A DNA stretch of 41,520 nt from an uncultured Christensenella sp. (lineage in GTDB: Bacteria; Bacillota; Clostridia; Christensenellales; UBA1242): assembly GCA_910584295.1 (NCBI GenBank), contig CAJTYR010000010.1, forward strand, positions 1 through 41,520, in the 5' to 3' direction. Position numbers and translations under genes: made by a program. The notes beneath the pieces are model-generated. The model had not been told where the DNA came from and ran no database searches. It was given only the letters and a program-made list of their open reading frames with translations. This document shows, piece by piece, positions 30,128 through 38,811 of this stretch (position 1 is its first letter; each line of letters opens with the position of its first letter).

Positions 30128-30526
30128 ATGTTTGTTACAGACCCAATCGCAGATATGTTGACTCGTCTTCGCAATGCAATAAGTGCAAAGCACAAGACTG
30201 TTGAAGTTCCTGCATCAAAAGAAAAATTAGAAATTGTTAAAATCCTTTTGGAAGAAGGTTATATCACAGAATACAAACTTGTAGATTCTGGTGCGTTCAA
30301 AAACATTGAAATCACAATCAAATATGATGAACATGGACAAAGTGTCATCCAAGGTTTGAAGAGAATTTCAAAACCTGGTCTTAGAATTTATTCTGACAAA
30401 GACAATCTTCCAAAAGTTATAAGTGGGCTTGGAATTGCCATCATTTCAACAAGCAAAGGAATTGTTACTGACAAAGTGGCTCGTTCTTTGAATGTTGGTG
30501 GCGAAGTACTTGCTTATGTATGGTAG
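30128..30526 (+). CDS. rpsH: 30S ribosomal protein S8
   Basis: S8 binds the central domain of 16S rRNA and is the classical spc-operon autoregulator. DPIADMLTRLRNAISAKH and GLRIYSDKDNLPKVISGLGIAIISTSKGIVTDKVAR are diagnostic. Length 132 aa. Confidence 0.98.
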   Translation: MFVTDPIADMLTRLRNAISAKHKTVEVPASKEKLEIVKILLEEGYITEYKLVDSGAFKNIEITIKYDEHGQSVIQGLKRISKPGLRIYSDKDNLPKVISGLGIAIISTSKGIVTDKVARSLNVGGEVLAYVW

Positions 30527-30536
30527 GAGGTCGATT

Positions 30537-31079
30537 ATGTCAAGAATAGGAAATAAACCAATCAAACTTGAAAACGGCGTTACTTTTGAAAGAGATGGAG
30601 ATGTTGTCACTGTTTCTGGAAGCAAAGGAAAGCTCACTCAAGAAATCGACAGAAATATCAAAACCGAAGTTAAAGACAACGAAATTCACTTCACTTTTGA
30701 AGATCCAGCATTCAATGCAAAACAAGGACTTGCAAGAGCTCTTGTAAACAACATGGTTGTTGGGGTTTCAAAAGGCTGGGAAAAGAAACTTGTAATCGCA
30801 GGTGTAGGTTATAAGGCTCAAGTGAGCGGAAGCAAACTTGTTATGAACCTTGGATATTCTCACCAAGTTGAAGTTGAAATTCCATCGGATTTGAAAGTTG
30901 CTTGCACTTCACCAACTGAAATTGTGGTTTCAGGCATTGACAAACAAAAAGTTGGTCAATTCTGTGCCAATGTCAGAGCAAAGAGACCTTATGAACCTTA
31001 TCATGGTTATGGTGTACATGTTGATGGTGAAAAACTTATCAGAAAAGTTGGTAAGGCTGCTGGAAAAGGCAAGAAGTAA
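30537..31079 (+). CDS. rplF: 50S ribosomal protein L6
   Basis: L6 lies at the base of the L12 stalk. MSRIGNKPIKLENGV at the start and the C-terminal KRPYEPYHGYGVHVDGEKLIRKVGKAAGKGKK are typical. The ATG at 30537 has AGGAGG upstream; an in-frame start 15 codons earlier overlaps rpsH and is not conserved. Length 180 aa. Confidence 0.97.
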   Translation: MSRIGNKPIKLENGVTFERDGDVVTVSGSKGKLTQEIDRNIKTEVKDNEIHFTFEDPAFNAKQGLARALVNNMVVGVSKGWEKKLVIAGVGYKAQVSGSKLVMNLGYSHQVEVEIPSDLKVACTSPTEIVVSGIDKQKVGQFCANVRAKRPYEPYHGYGVHVDGEKLIRKVGKAAGKGKK

Positions 31080-31093
31080 GAGGAGAATAGGAA

Positions 31094-31462
31094 ATGATTA
31101 CTGTTAAAGATAAGAACAAAGACAGAGTTGTTCGTCATAAGAGAGTAAGAAAAATTGTTACTGGAACAGCTCAAAGACCAAGACTTAACGTTTATAGAAG
31201 TCTTAACAATATCTATGCTCAAATCATTGATGATTCAAATGGCAAAACCATTGTTTCTGCTTCTACCCTTGACAAAGAAGTGGTTGAACTTATCAAAGAT
31301 AAAAACAAGACTGAAGCTGCAAGAATTGTAGGTGAAGTTGTTGGAAAAAGAGCAAAAGCAAAGAAAATTAAAGAAGTCGTTTTTGATAGAGGTGGATACC
31401 TTTATACAGGAAGAGTTCAAGCAGTTGCTGATGGCGCAAGAGCATCAGGACTGGAATTTTAG
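31094..31462 (+). CDS. rplR: 50S ribosomal protein L18
   Basis: L18 binds 5S rRNA with L5. RHKRVRKIVTGTAQRPRLNVYRSLNNIYAQIID and FDRGGYLYTGRVQAVADGARASGLEF are diagnostic. Length 122 aa. Confidence 0.97.
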   Translation: MITVKDKNKDRVVRHKRVRKIVTGTAQRPRLNVYRSLNNIYAQIIDDSNGKTIVSASTLDKEVVELIKDKNKTEAARIVGEVVGKRAKAKKIKEVVFDRGGYLYTGRVQAVADGARASGLEF

Positions 31463-31471
31463 GAGGAATGT

Positions 31472-32026
31472 ATGGCAGAAGAAGTTAAGAAAAATAAAGC
31501 TGAAAAACCTCAAAATGGCCCTCGTCGTGAAAGACCTGCAAAGAGAGAAGAAAACGACGGAATGGACAAAAGACTTGTTCATGTTAGAAGAGTCACAAAG
31601 GTTGTTAAAGGCGGAAGAACTATGCGTTTCTCTGCACTTGTTGTCATTGGTGATGGCAAGGGCAACGTTGGAATGGGAATTGGCAAAGCCAATGAAGTTC
31701 CAAACGCAATCGACAAGGCGACAGTTGTTGCCAAGAAAAATATGAAGAAAATTTCTATTGTTGACGGCACAATCCCACACGAAACAATTGGAAAATTTAG
31801 CACAACAAATATCTTGATGCTCCCAGCTGAAGAAGGTCACGGAGTTATCGCCGGTGGTGCTGCCAGAGCGGTTTTGGAAGTTGCTGGCGTAAAGAACATT
31901 GTGACTAAAATCCATGGTTCAACAAACAGAATCAACGTTGTTCGTGCAACATTAAACGGTCTTCTTTCTCTTAAAACCAGAGAAGAAATCGCTGCTCGTC
32001 GTGGCAAGAAGCCAGAAGAAATTTAA
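31472..32026 (+). CDS. rpsE: 30S ribosomal protein S5 with charged N-terminal extension
   Basis: S5 affects decoding accuracy. The core begins DKRLVHVRRVTKVVKGGRTMRFSALVVIGDGKGNVGMGIGKANEVP and ends with LNGLLSLKTREEIAARRGKKPEEI. About 30 charged residues (KKNKAEKPQNGPRRERPAKR) precede it, longer than in model species. Length 184 aa. Confidence 0.97.
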   Translation: MAEEVKKNKAEKPQNGPRRERPAKREENDGMDKRLVHVRRVTKVVKGGRTMRFSALVVIGDGKGNVGMGIGKANEVPNAIDKATVVAKKNMKKISIVDGTIPHETIGKFSTTNILMLPAEEGHGVIAGGAARAVLEVAGVKNIVTKIHGSTNRINVVRATLNGLLSLKTREEIAARRGKKPEEI

Positions 32027-32038
32027 TCGGAGGGCGTC

Positions 32039-32227
32039 GTGAAAAAAGAAAAGACATTGAAAGTTACTTGGGTAAAAAGTGCCATTGGTTACAACAAAAA
32101 CCAAATGAAAATCATGGAAGCACTTGGATTTAAGAAACTTAATCAAACTAGAATTTTACCAGACAACGCAAGCATTCGTGGAAGTTTGTTCCATGTTAAG
32201 CACTTGGTTGAAGTGGTTGAGGAGTAG
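32039..32227 (+). CDS. rpmD: 50S ribosomal protein L30
   Basis: The 62-aa protein has LKVTWVKSAIGYNKNQMKIMEALGFKKLNQTRILPDNASIRGSLFHVKHLVEV, typical of bacterial L30. It starts with GTG after GGAGG. Confidence 0.95.
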   Translation: MKKEKTLKVTWVKSAIGYNKNQMKIMEALGFKKLNQTRILPDNASIRGSLFHVKHLVEVVEE

Positions 32228-32230
32228 ATT

Positions 32231-32680
32231 ATGAAAATAGAAAATCTTAAACCTGCCAATGGCTCAAAAACTCAAAAAGTTAGAGTTGGAAGAGGTATTG
32301 GTTCTGGTCTCGGCAAAACTTCTGGCAGAGGACACAAAGGACAATGGGCCAGAAGTGGTGGCGGTGTTAAGGCTGGATTTGAAGGCGGAAACATCCCTAT
32401 GATTAGAAAAATCCCTATTCGTGGGTTCAACAATTACAACTTCCGCAAAGTTTACGCAACTGTAAACGTAGGCGACCTTGAAATTTTTGAAGCAAACACT
32501 GAAGTTACTGAAGAGCTTTTGTATGAAACAAGAGTGATTGGAAAGCGTGCTCCATACGGACTTAAAGTTTTGGGAAATGGAGAACTTACAAAACCTCTTA
32601 CGATCAAAGCTGCAAAGGCAACAAAGTCTGCAATTGAAAAAATTGAAAAAGCAGGTGGAAAATTTATTGTTGAGGAGTAA
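32231..32680 (+). CDS. rplO: 50S ribosomal protein L15
   Basis: L15 is a late-assembly 50S protein. The glycine-rich N-terminus RVGRGIGSGLGKTSGRGHKGQWARSGG and the sequence GGNIPMIRKIPIRGFNN are diagnostic. Length 149 aa. It is followed by secY after 3 nt. Confidence 0.97.
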   Translation: MKIENLKPANGSKTQKVRVGRGIGSGLGKTSGRGHKGQWARSGGGVKAGFEGGNIPMIRKIPIRGFNNYNFRKVYATVNVGDLEIFEANTEVTEELLYETRVIGKRAPYGLKVLGNGELTKPLTIKAAKATKSAIEKIEKAGGKFIVEE

Positions 32681-32683
32681 TAT

Positions 32684-33991
32684 ATGTTTAAAACTCTCGT
32701 AAATGCTTTTAAAGTTAAAGACTTAAGAAAGAAAATCCTCATCACTTTGGGGCTTCTCATTCTTTACAGAGTGGGTTGTGCTTTGATTTGCCCAGGGTTT
32801 GACACTGATGCTATCAGAAGCGAGATGTCATCTCAAACTGGTGGAACAAGTTTCTTTGGGCTTATGAATTTGCTTTCTGGTGATGCGTTGTCAAACATGT
32901 CAATCCTTGCTCTTGGCGTTTCGCCATATATCACAGCATCGATTGTTATTCAGCTTCTTGCTGTTGCAATCCCAAGTTTGCAAAATTTGTCAAAACAGGG
33001 TGAAGATGGCAGAAGAAAGATGAATTTCTACACACGCATTGCTGCACTTGTGCTTGCACTTGCTCAAGCAATCGGAATCGTTGTTTCATATAAGCATCTC
33101 ATCAGCACTGCTCATGTCAACATTCCTCTTTGGCTTGCTGCCACAGGAATTGTGCTTATACTCACTGCTGGTGCAATGTTTACTGTTTGGCTTGGTGAAA
33201 AAATCACACAAATCGGCATTGGAAATGGAATGAGTTTGTTGATTTTTGTTGGTATCTTGTCATCTGCAGGCACAGGAATTGCTGCTGCTTTCAAAGAAGT
33301 AGGAAGAGATCTCAACAATCTCTGGACAGTCATCATCTATGTTGCTGCACTTGTTTTGGTGTTTGGATTTATCGTGTTTATGGATTGCTCTGAAAGAAGA
33401 GTAAACGTGAAATACGCAAAACAAATCAAAGGCAGAAAGATGTATGGTGGACAAGACACATTCATCCCAATCAGATTGAATGCTTCTGGCGTTATGCCAA
33501 TCATCTTTGCATCATCACTTTTGACTTTGCCACAACTTATCATGAGCATTTTCTGGCCAAATTCAAAAGCGTTCTATTGGTATCAAAACTATATGGGAAC
33601 AAACTCTTGGGTTTATATCGTTCTGCTTGCTCTGCTCATCTTCGCGTTCGCATTCTTCTATGCTCAAATCACATTTGACACTGAAGACATCAGCAGAAGA
33701 TTGCAACAACAAGGTGGATTTATTCCTGGAATTAGACCTGGAAAAACCACTGCAGAATATCTTAAGAGAATTTCAACAAGAATCACATTATTTAGTGCTG
33801 TGTTCTTGGCGATTATTGCTCTTATTCCAAGTTTGGCATTTAAAGCAATCCCAGACAACTCAACATTTGCAAGCTTACTCAATGCATTCAGCACAACAGG
33901 ACTTATGATCATGGTTTCTGTTGCTCTTGAATTTGAAAAGGGTTTGAGTGCACAGATGTTGATGAGAAACTACAAAGGATTTTTAGATTAG
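32684..33991 (+). CDS. secY: Preprotein translocase subunit SecY
   Basis: SecY forms the protein-conducting channel in the cytoplasmic membrane. Ten hydrophobic spans are visible. Conserved parts include ILITLGLLILYRVG, GVSPYITASIVIQLL, IGIGNGMSLLIFVGI, and QQQGGFIPGIRPGKTTAEYL before the last spans. Length 435 aa. It is translated within the spc part of the operon, 3 nt after rplO. Confidence 0.98.
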   Translation: MFKTLVNAFKVKDLRKKILITLGLLILYRVGCALICPGFDTDAIRSEMSSQTGGTSFFGLMNLLSGDALSNMSILALGVSPYITASIVIQLLAVAIPSLQNLSKQGEDGRRKMNFYTRIAALVLALAQAIGIVVSYKHLISTAHVNIPLWLAATGIVLILTAGAMFTVWLGEKITQIGIGNGMSLLIFVGILSSAGTGIAAAFKEVGRDLNNLWTVIIYVAALVLVFGFIVFMDCSERRVNVKYAKQIKGRKMYGGQDTFIPIRLNASGVMPIIFASSLLTLPQLIMSIFWPNSKAFYWYQNYMGTNSWVYIVLLALLIFAFAFFYAQITFDTEDISRRLQQQGGFIPGIRPGKTTAEYLKRISTRITLFSAVFLAIIALIPSLAFKAIPDNSTFASLLNAFSTTGLMIMVSVALEFEKGLSAQMLMRNYKGFLD

Positions 33992-33998
33992 GATTTTT

Positions 33999-34028
33999 GC
34001 TGGCTTTTGGGAAAAACCTAAAGCCGGC
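33999..34028 (+). other. Stable hairpin between secY and adk
   Basis: The stem GCTGGCTTT/AAAGCCGGC (one G-U pair) lies 8 nt after secY, with no T-run. It could be an RNA-stability or processing stem. A second small stem GTGGA-TTTTT-CCAC-like sequence lies at about 34059-34073. The 131-nt gap holds no gene I can support. Confidence 0.5.
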
Positions 34029-34122
34029 AATGACCAAATCTAAATATAATCTTATCTTGTGGATTTTTCCACTAGCAACAAGCAAACAAAAAATTTGGTT
34101 TGCAAAATGGTATGGAGGTTAT

Positions 34123-34746
34123 ATGAACATCATATTGCTCGGGCCACAATTTTCTGGAAAAGGTACACTTGCAAGAAAAATGGTCAAGGATTTTGGATTT
34201 ATTCAAATTTCACTTGGAGACCTTTTCAGAGAAAATATTCAAAAAGGGACAGAACTTGGGAAACTTGCACAAGGTTATATGAACCAAGGAATTCTTGTTC
34301 CAAACGAAGTGTCAATGAAAATTCTTGAAGAAAGGATGAAAGCTGAAGATTGTCAAAAAATGGGCGTAATTCTAGATGGCGTTCCAAGGACAACAGAGCA
34401 AGCAGAAATTCTTTCAACTTTTGCTAAGGTTGACGCTGTAATACTTTTGACATTACCTCGTGACGAAATCATGAGGAGATGTTTGGGAAGAAGAACATGC
34501 AGTAAATGTGGTGAAATTTACAATACTTCTTTCTATGACAAAAACACCTGCAAAGAATGTGGGGCACCATTGATTCAAAGGGATGACGATAACCCAGAAT
34601 CAATTAAAACTCGTCTGGAAGTTTATGACAAAATGACGACACCACTCATAAACTTCTACGCTGATAAGTTGTTTGAGGTTGACAGCACAGACTCTTCAGC
34701 CGCATACGAACTTGTGAAAAACTTTCTGAAGGAGAATTTGAAGTGA
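34123..34746 (+). CDS. adk: Adenylate kinase
   Basis: It converts AMP and ATP to two ADP. It starts MNIILLGPQFSGKGTLARK; the P-loop reads GPQFSGKGT, where most adenylate kinases have GPPGAGKGT. The LID domain has four cysteines (CSKCGEIYN, CKECG), so it binds zinc as in Gram-positive enzymes. VILDGVPRTTEQAEIL is the usual DGFPRT region with Phe replaced by Val. The ATG at 34123 follows GGAGGTT; the longer in-frame ORF from 33997 has no family support. Length 207 aa. Confidence 0.95.
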   Translation: MNIILLGPQFSGKGTLARKMVKDFGFIQISLGDLFRENIQKGTELGKLAQGYMNQGILVPNEVSMKILEERMKAEDCQKMGVILDGVPRTTEQAEILSTFAKVDAVILLTLPRDEIMRRCLGRRTCSKCGEIYNTSFYDKNTCKECGAPLIQRDDDNPESIKTRLEVYDKMTTPLINFYADKLFEVDSTDSSAAYELVKNFLKENLK

Positions 34747-35513
34747 TTCAAAAGACCCCTGCCGAGATTGTGCTCATAAAGAAAGCTTGTGAAATCACCA
34801 GAGATGCACTTGTGTTTGCAAAAACACTTGTCAAAGCTGGTGCGACAACTTTTGATATTGACAAAGGGCTCGAAAAGTTTATAATAGATAGTGGTGGTAC
34901 GCCTGCCTGCCTTGGTTATGAGGGATATCCAGCGGCAACTTGCATTTCAGTCAATGATGTGGTTGTGCATGGAATTCCAAGTGAAAAGGTTGTGCTTAAA
35001 GAAGGCGATATTGTCAGCATCGACATTGTGGTCAGATATAAGGGCTTCCATGGAGATGCGACAAGGACTTATCCTGTCGGTAAGATTTCGCAGGAGAAAG
35101 AAAAACTTGTCCGAGTCACAAAAGAATGTTTTTTCAAAGGAATTGAAAATATCAGAATTGGAGACAGGATTGGAAAGATTTCTCATGCTATTCAAACTCA
35201 TGCAGAGAGCAATGGATTTTCGGTTGTCCGAGAACTCTGTGGGCATGGAATAGGTCGGCAGATGCATGAAGCACCATCAGTCATGAATTTCGGCAAAGAA
35301 ACGGATGGCGTTGCAATTGCAGAAAATGCTGTGCTTGCAATTGAGCCAATGATCAATGCTGGTAAGAAAGAAATATGGCTATTGGATGATGGATGGGGTG
35401 TTGTTACTCGAGATGGACGACCTAGTGCCCATTATGAAAACACAGTGCTCTTTACCAAAAGTGGGGCAGAGGTGCTTACTTTGGAGAAAGATGATGAACA
35501 TTTCTCAGGGTGA
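34743..35513 (+). CDS. map: Methionine aminopeptidase, type I
   Basis: It removes the initiator methionine from nascent proteins. The metal ligands are visible: Asp in SIDIVVRYKGFHGDATRTY (two Asp), His in ELCGHGIGRQMHEAP, Glu in VLAIEPMIN and Glu in AHYENTVLFT. The substrate-site His is in DVVVHGIPSE. Length 256 aa. It starts with GTG overlapping the adk stop by 4 nt, so it is coupled. Confidence 0.96.
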   Translation: MIQKTPAEIVLIKKACEITRDALVFAKTLVKAGATTFDIDKGLEKFIIDSGGTPACLGYEGYPAATCISVNDVVVHGIPSEKVVLKEGDIVSIDIVVRYKGFHGDATRTYPVGKISQEKEKLVRVTKECFFKGIENIRIGDRIGKISHAIQTHAESNGFSVVRELCGHGIGRQMHEAPSVMNFGKETDGVAIAENAVLAIEPMINAGKKEIWLLDDGWGVVTRDGRPSAHYENTVLFTKSGAEVLTLEKDDEHFSG

Positions 35514-35772
35514 CGTTGTTGTTGCCACTGCTGGCAAAGAGAAAAATCAAATTTTCGTTGTTTTGAAAACTGAAGGTGATTTTGTGTGGCTTGTTGATGG
35601 TAAGCGATTGAAAATTTCTAAACCGAAAAAAAAGAGCCTTAAACATGTTCAGAAGGCTTCAAAAATTGGGTTTGACAAAGAAGAACTCAAGACTGAACAA
35701 GAAAAAGTGAATTCATCATTGAGAAAATTTTTGAAAGAAAGGAGTCTTTATGTCCAAGGAAGATGTGATTGA
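35494..35772 (+). CDS. KOW-domain RNA-binding protein (L14e-like, 92 aa)
   Basis: The N-terminal KOW-like segment (ISQGDVVVATAGKEKNQIFVVLKTEGDFVWLVDGKRLKISKPKKKS) is typical of a small protein encoded between map and infA in Firmicutes. The C-terminal half is charged and helical. I use ATG 35494 with GGAG 7 nt upstream; ATG 35491 is an alternative. It overlaps map by 20 nt and infA by 23 nt. It probably binds rRNA or ribosomes. Confidence 0.85.
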   Translation: MNISQGDVVVATAGKEKNQIFVVLKTEGDFVWLVDGKRLKISKPKKKSLKHVQKASKIGFDKEELKTEQEKVNSSLRKFLKERSLYVQGRCD

Positions 35773-35971
35773 ATTTGAAGGAGTGGTGACAGAGGTTTTG
35801 CCAAGCATGACTTTTAAAGTTACTTTGTCAAACGGACATGTTATCACTGCATACATTTCAGGAAAACTTCGTCAAAACTTTATTAGGATTATCGAAGGCG
35901 ACAAAGTGAAAATTGAGATGAGTCCATACGACCTCTCCAAAGGAAGAATTACTTGGAGAGACAAAGGTTAA
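35750..35971 (+). CDS. infA: Translation initiation factor IF-1
   Basis: IF-1 is a small OB-fold protein that occupies the 30S A-site during initiation. The sequence EDVIEFEGVVTEVLPSMTFKVTLSNGHVITAYISGKLRQNFIRIIEGDKVKIEMSPYDLSKGRITWRDKG is full length (73 aa, given here only by its known core). GAAAGGAG precedes the ATG. Confidence 0.97.
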   Translation: MSKEDVIEFEGVVTEVLPSMTFKVTLSNGHVITAYISGKLRQNFIRIIEGDKVKIEMSPYDLSKGRITWRDKG

Positions 35972-35984
35972 AAAGGAGCAAAAA

Positions 35985-36101
35985 ATGAAAGTCAGAGCAT
36001 CTGTAAAACCAATGTGTGACCAATGTAAAGTTATCAAAAGAAACGGCAAAGTTATGGTTATCTGCCCAAAGAGTGCAAAACATAAGCAAGTTCAAGGCTA
36101 G
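35985..36101 (+). CDS. rpmJ: 50S ribosomal protein L36
   Basis: This 38-aa protein starts MKVRASVKPMCDQCKVIKRN. Its zinc ligands Cys11, Cys14, Cys27 and His33 are all present, so it is the zinc-containing C+ form. AAGGAG precedes the ATG by 7 nt. It follows infA by 13 nt, as in Firmicutes. Confidence 0.96.
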   Translation: MKVRASVKPMCDQCKVIKRNGKVMVICPKSAKHKQVQG

Positions 36102-36263
36102 GGCACTGTGTATCTTTTTAAAAGGTGACACAAGGTTTTTAGAAAAACCAAATTTTAAGTGTTTCTAATGAAACAACTATTGCAAAGTTACATCAAAAAG
36201 CGTCATTGACGCACAAGCAAAATAGGGAGCGGCTTAAACGCCCCAGAAAGAGGAGATTAAAAG
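36102..36263 (+). promoter_or_regulatory. Leader region before rpsM
   Basis: This 162-nt gap, unusually long for the operon, holds three stems: GGTTTTT/AAAAACC (36133-36148), GCGTCA/TGACGC (about 36200-36212) and GGGAGCG/CGCCCC (about 36226-36243). Bacteria often regulate the alpha operon through S4 binding at this point; that role is inferred here from position only. Confidence 0.45.
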
Positions 36264-36641
36264 ATGGCAAGAATTGCTGGTGTTGACCTTCCAAGAGAAA
36301 AGAGATTGGAATATGGTTTGACTTATATTTACGGAATTGGTGTTGAAACATCAAGAAACATCTGCAAAGAAACTGGGATTTCTGAAGATGTCAGAGTTAA
36401 GGACTTGACAGAAGATCAAGTGGCAAAACTCCGTAACTATATCGAACACAACCTCATTGTTGAAGGTGAACTTAAATCAAAAGTAAGCATGAATATCAAG
36501 AAACTCAATGAAATTGGATGTTATCGTGGTATTCGTCACAGAAAAGGACTTCCAGTTCGTGGACAAAGCACAAAGAATAATGCTAGAACAAGAAAAGGTC
36601 CAAAGAAAATCGTTAGCGGAAGCTCTAAAAAAGGTAAATAA
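36264..36641 (+). CDS. rpsM: 30S ribosomal protein S13
   Basis: S13 contacts the P-site tRNA and 50S. MARIAGVDLPREKRLEYGLTYIYGIG and CYRGIRHRKGLPVRGQSTKNNARTRKGPKK are diagnostic. Length 125 aa. GAGGAG precedes the ATG. Confidence 0.98.
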   Translation: MARIAGVDLPREKRLEYGLTYIYGIGVETSRNICKETGISEDVRVKDLTEDQVAKLRNYIEHNLIVEGELKSKVSMNIKKLNEIGCYRGIRHRKGLPVRGQSTKNNARTRKGPKKIVSGSSKKGK

Positions 36642-36654
36642 GAGGTAAAAGGAT

Positions 36655-37068
36655 ATGGCAAACGTTAAAAATTCAAACGCTAAAAAGAAAACTGTCAAAG
36701 CTAGAAAGAGAGTTAATAGAAACATTGACAAAGGTCAAGTGCATATCACAACCTCTTTCAACAACAATATCATCGTTTTCACTGACATGGAAGGAAATGT
36801 GATTTCTTCATGTTCATCAGGAAGACTTGGGCTTAAAGGCTCAAAAAAGAGCACTCCATTTGCTGCACAAACTTGTGTTGAAGAAGCAGGAAAAGTTGCT
36901 CTTGACAATGGAATGAAATCTGTTGAAGTTTATGTTAAAGGACCAGGAAATGGAAGAGAAAACGCAATTCGTTGCCTCTCTACACTTGGTTTCACTGTAA
37001 CACTTATTAAGGATGTTTCTCCAATCGCTCATAACGGTTGCAGGCCTCCAAAAAGAAGAAGAATTTAA
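36655..37068 (+). CDS. rpsK: 30S ribosomal protein S11
   Basis: S11 forms part of the 30S platform. GQVHITTSFNNNIIVFTDMEGNVISSCSSGRLGLKGSKKSTPFAAQ and the C-terminal SPIAHNGCRPPKRRRI are diagnostic. Length 137 aa. Confidence 0.98.
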   Translation: MANVKNSNAKKKTVKARKRVNRNIDKGQVHITTSFNNNIIVFTDMEGNVISSCSSGRLGLKGSKKSTPFAAQTCVEEAGKVALDNGMKSVEVYVKGPGNGRENAIRCLSTLGFTVTLIKDVSPIAHNGCRPPKRRRI

Positions 37069-37083
37069 AAGGAGAGATGAAAA

Positions 37084-37704
37084 ATGGCAAGAACTATTGA
37101 ACCAGATTGCCGTCAATGTAGAAGAGAAGGACGCAAACTCTTCCTTAAAGGTGAAAGATGCACATCAAAGAAATGTGCTATGGAAAGAAGACCTGTTATC
37201 CCTGGACAACATGGTGCTTCAAGAAAGAGAGTTACAGAATACGGACTTCAACTTCGTGAAAAGCAAAAAGTTAAAAGAATGTATGGCATATTGGAAAAAC
37301 AATTCCACAAATATTATGAAGACGCTTCAACAAGCAAGGGAGTTACTGGTGAAAACATGTTGTCTTTGATTGAAAGAAGACTTGACAATGTTGTATACCG
37401 TATGGGCATTGGTGCTTCAAGAGCGGAATGTCGTCAAATCGTAAACCATGGACACATTTGTGTGAATGGAAAGAGAGTTACAATCGCATCTTACAGAGTT
37501 AAGATTGGTGACGAAATCAGCGTAAAAGAAAATAAGAAAGAACTTGATATGTTCAAAGACCTCAAAGGTATGAAAATTGTTATGCCAAAATGGCTTGAGT
37601 TTAATACAGAGACTTTGAGTGGAAAAATTCTTGCTCTTCCAACAAGAGAAGATATTGACACTGATATCAAAGAACAACTTATTGTTGAATTGTATTCAAG
37701 ATAA
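37084..37704 (+). CDS. rpsD: 30S ribosomal protein S4
   Basis: S4 starts 30S assembly and often autoregulates the alpha operon. It has an N-terminal zinc-like cysteine cluster (CRQCRREG, GERCTSKKCAM) and an S4 RNA-binding domain (RLDNVVYRMGIGASRAECRQIVNHGHICVNGKRV). Length 206 aa. Confidence 0.97.
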   Translation: MARTIEPDCRQCRREGRKLFLKGERCTSKKCAMERRPVIPGQHGASRKRVTEYGLQLREKQKVKRMYGILEKQFHKYYEDASTSKGVTGENMLSLIERRLDNVVYRMGIGASRAECRQIVNHGHICVNGKRVTIASYRVKIGDEISVKENKKELDMFKDLKGMKIVMPKWLEFNTETLSGKILALPTREDIDTDIKEQLIVELYSR

Positions 37705-37722
37705 TATTAGGGGGATTTTATT

Positions 37723-38676
37723 ATGATGGAAATGGAAAAGCCAAGAATTACTTGTGAAGAAACCGATGGTGGACAATATGCAAGGTTTGTCGTTGAACCA
37801 CTTGAAAAAGGTTATGGTATCACTCTTGGAAACTGCATGAGAAGAACACTTTTGTCTTCTCTTCCAGGATCAGCAGTTATCGCTTTCAGAATTGCTGGTG
37901 TCGCACATGAATTCTCAACAATTCGTGGTGTGGCAGAGGATGTTGTTGACATCGTTTTGAACTTGAAAGGACTTGCAGTAAAATGCTCTGAACAAGACAG
38001 AAATTTTGTGACATACCTCAAAATCAGAAAAAATGGTGCTGGCGAGGTTACTGCAAAAGATTTCGAACCAAATGACCAAGTTGAAGTTCTCAATCCAGAC
38101 CTTCATATCTGCACAATGGATGATGGCGCTGTGCTTGATATGGATGTTATGATTGGTAATGGTCGTGGTTATGTGACAAGTGAAGCAAACAAGAGTAAAT
38201 ATGACAACATCGACTTCATCGCTGTTGACAGCATTTTCTCACCAGTTAAAAAGGTTAATTTCAGTGTGGATGCAACTCGTGTAGGTCAAAGCATTGACTA
38301 TGACAAGTTGACACTTGAAGTTACAACAAACGGAACAACATCTGCAAGAGAAATTGTCAGCCTTGCTGGAAAGATTGTCAATGAACATGTGAATTTGTTC
38401 ATCGAACTTTGTTCAGAAATGGGCGATATGTCAATTTTGGTTTCAAAAGAAGAAGATAAACAAGTGAAACTTATGGAACTTCCAATTGAAGAAATGGATC
38501 TTTCCGTTCGTTCTTACAACTGCCTCAAGCGTGCAGGAATCAACACTATTCAAGACCTTCTCAAAAAGTCTAGAAATGACATGTTCAAAGTCAGAAACCT
38601 TGGAGCAAAGTCTGTTGAAGAAGTTATTCAAAAACTTGACAGTTATGGATTTACGCTTCGTAAAGACGAAGAATAA
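37723..38676 (+). CDS. rpoA: RNA polymerase alpha subunit
   Basis: The N-terminal domain (RFVVEPLEKGYGITLGNCMRRTLLSSLPGSAVIAFRI) dimerises and nucleates RNA polymerase assembly. The C-terminal domain (DLSVRSYNCLKRAGINTIQDLLKKSRNDMFKVRNLGAKSVEEV) has two HhH motifs for UP elements and activators. Length 317 aa. Start ATG 37723 after AGGGGGA, or 37726. Confidence 0.98.
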   Translation: MMEMEKPRITCEETDGGQYARFVVEPLEKGYGITLGNCMRRTLLSSLPGSAVIAFRIAGVAHEFSTIRGVAEDVVDIVLNLKGLAVKCSEQDRNFVTYLKIRKNGAGEVTAKDFEPNDQVEVLNPDLHICTMDDGAVLDMDVMIGNGRGYVTSEANKSKYDNIDFIAVDSIFSPVKKVNFSVDATRVGQSIDYDKLTLEVTTNGTTSAREIVSLAGKIVNEHVNLFIELCSEMGDMSILVSKEEDKQVKLMELPIEEMDLSVRSYNCLKRAGINTIQDLLKKSRNDMFKVRNLGAKSVEEVIQKLDSYGFTLRKDEE

Positions 38677-38811
38677 AGCGAAAGTTTCGCTTTAGCGTTT
38701 GTTTTCACCTTTTAATGATTAAAATATGAAAACAGATGTGTTTGATTTGGGAATAATCTCCCTTTAAATAACAAAAAACGAGGCAAAAGAGCCTTAAAAA
38801 GGAGTTTAGTT
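38677..38811 (+). other. Gap between rpoA and rplQ with hairpins
   Basis: The palindrome AAAGCGAAA/TTTCGCTTT lies at the rpoA end (about 38676-38695) without a clear T-run, and a smaller stem AGGC-AAAAGA-GCCT lies near 38782-38796 before rplQ. The stems may set the relative stability of rpoA and rplQ mRNA. I see no promoter of good quality here. Confidence 0.45.
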
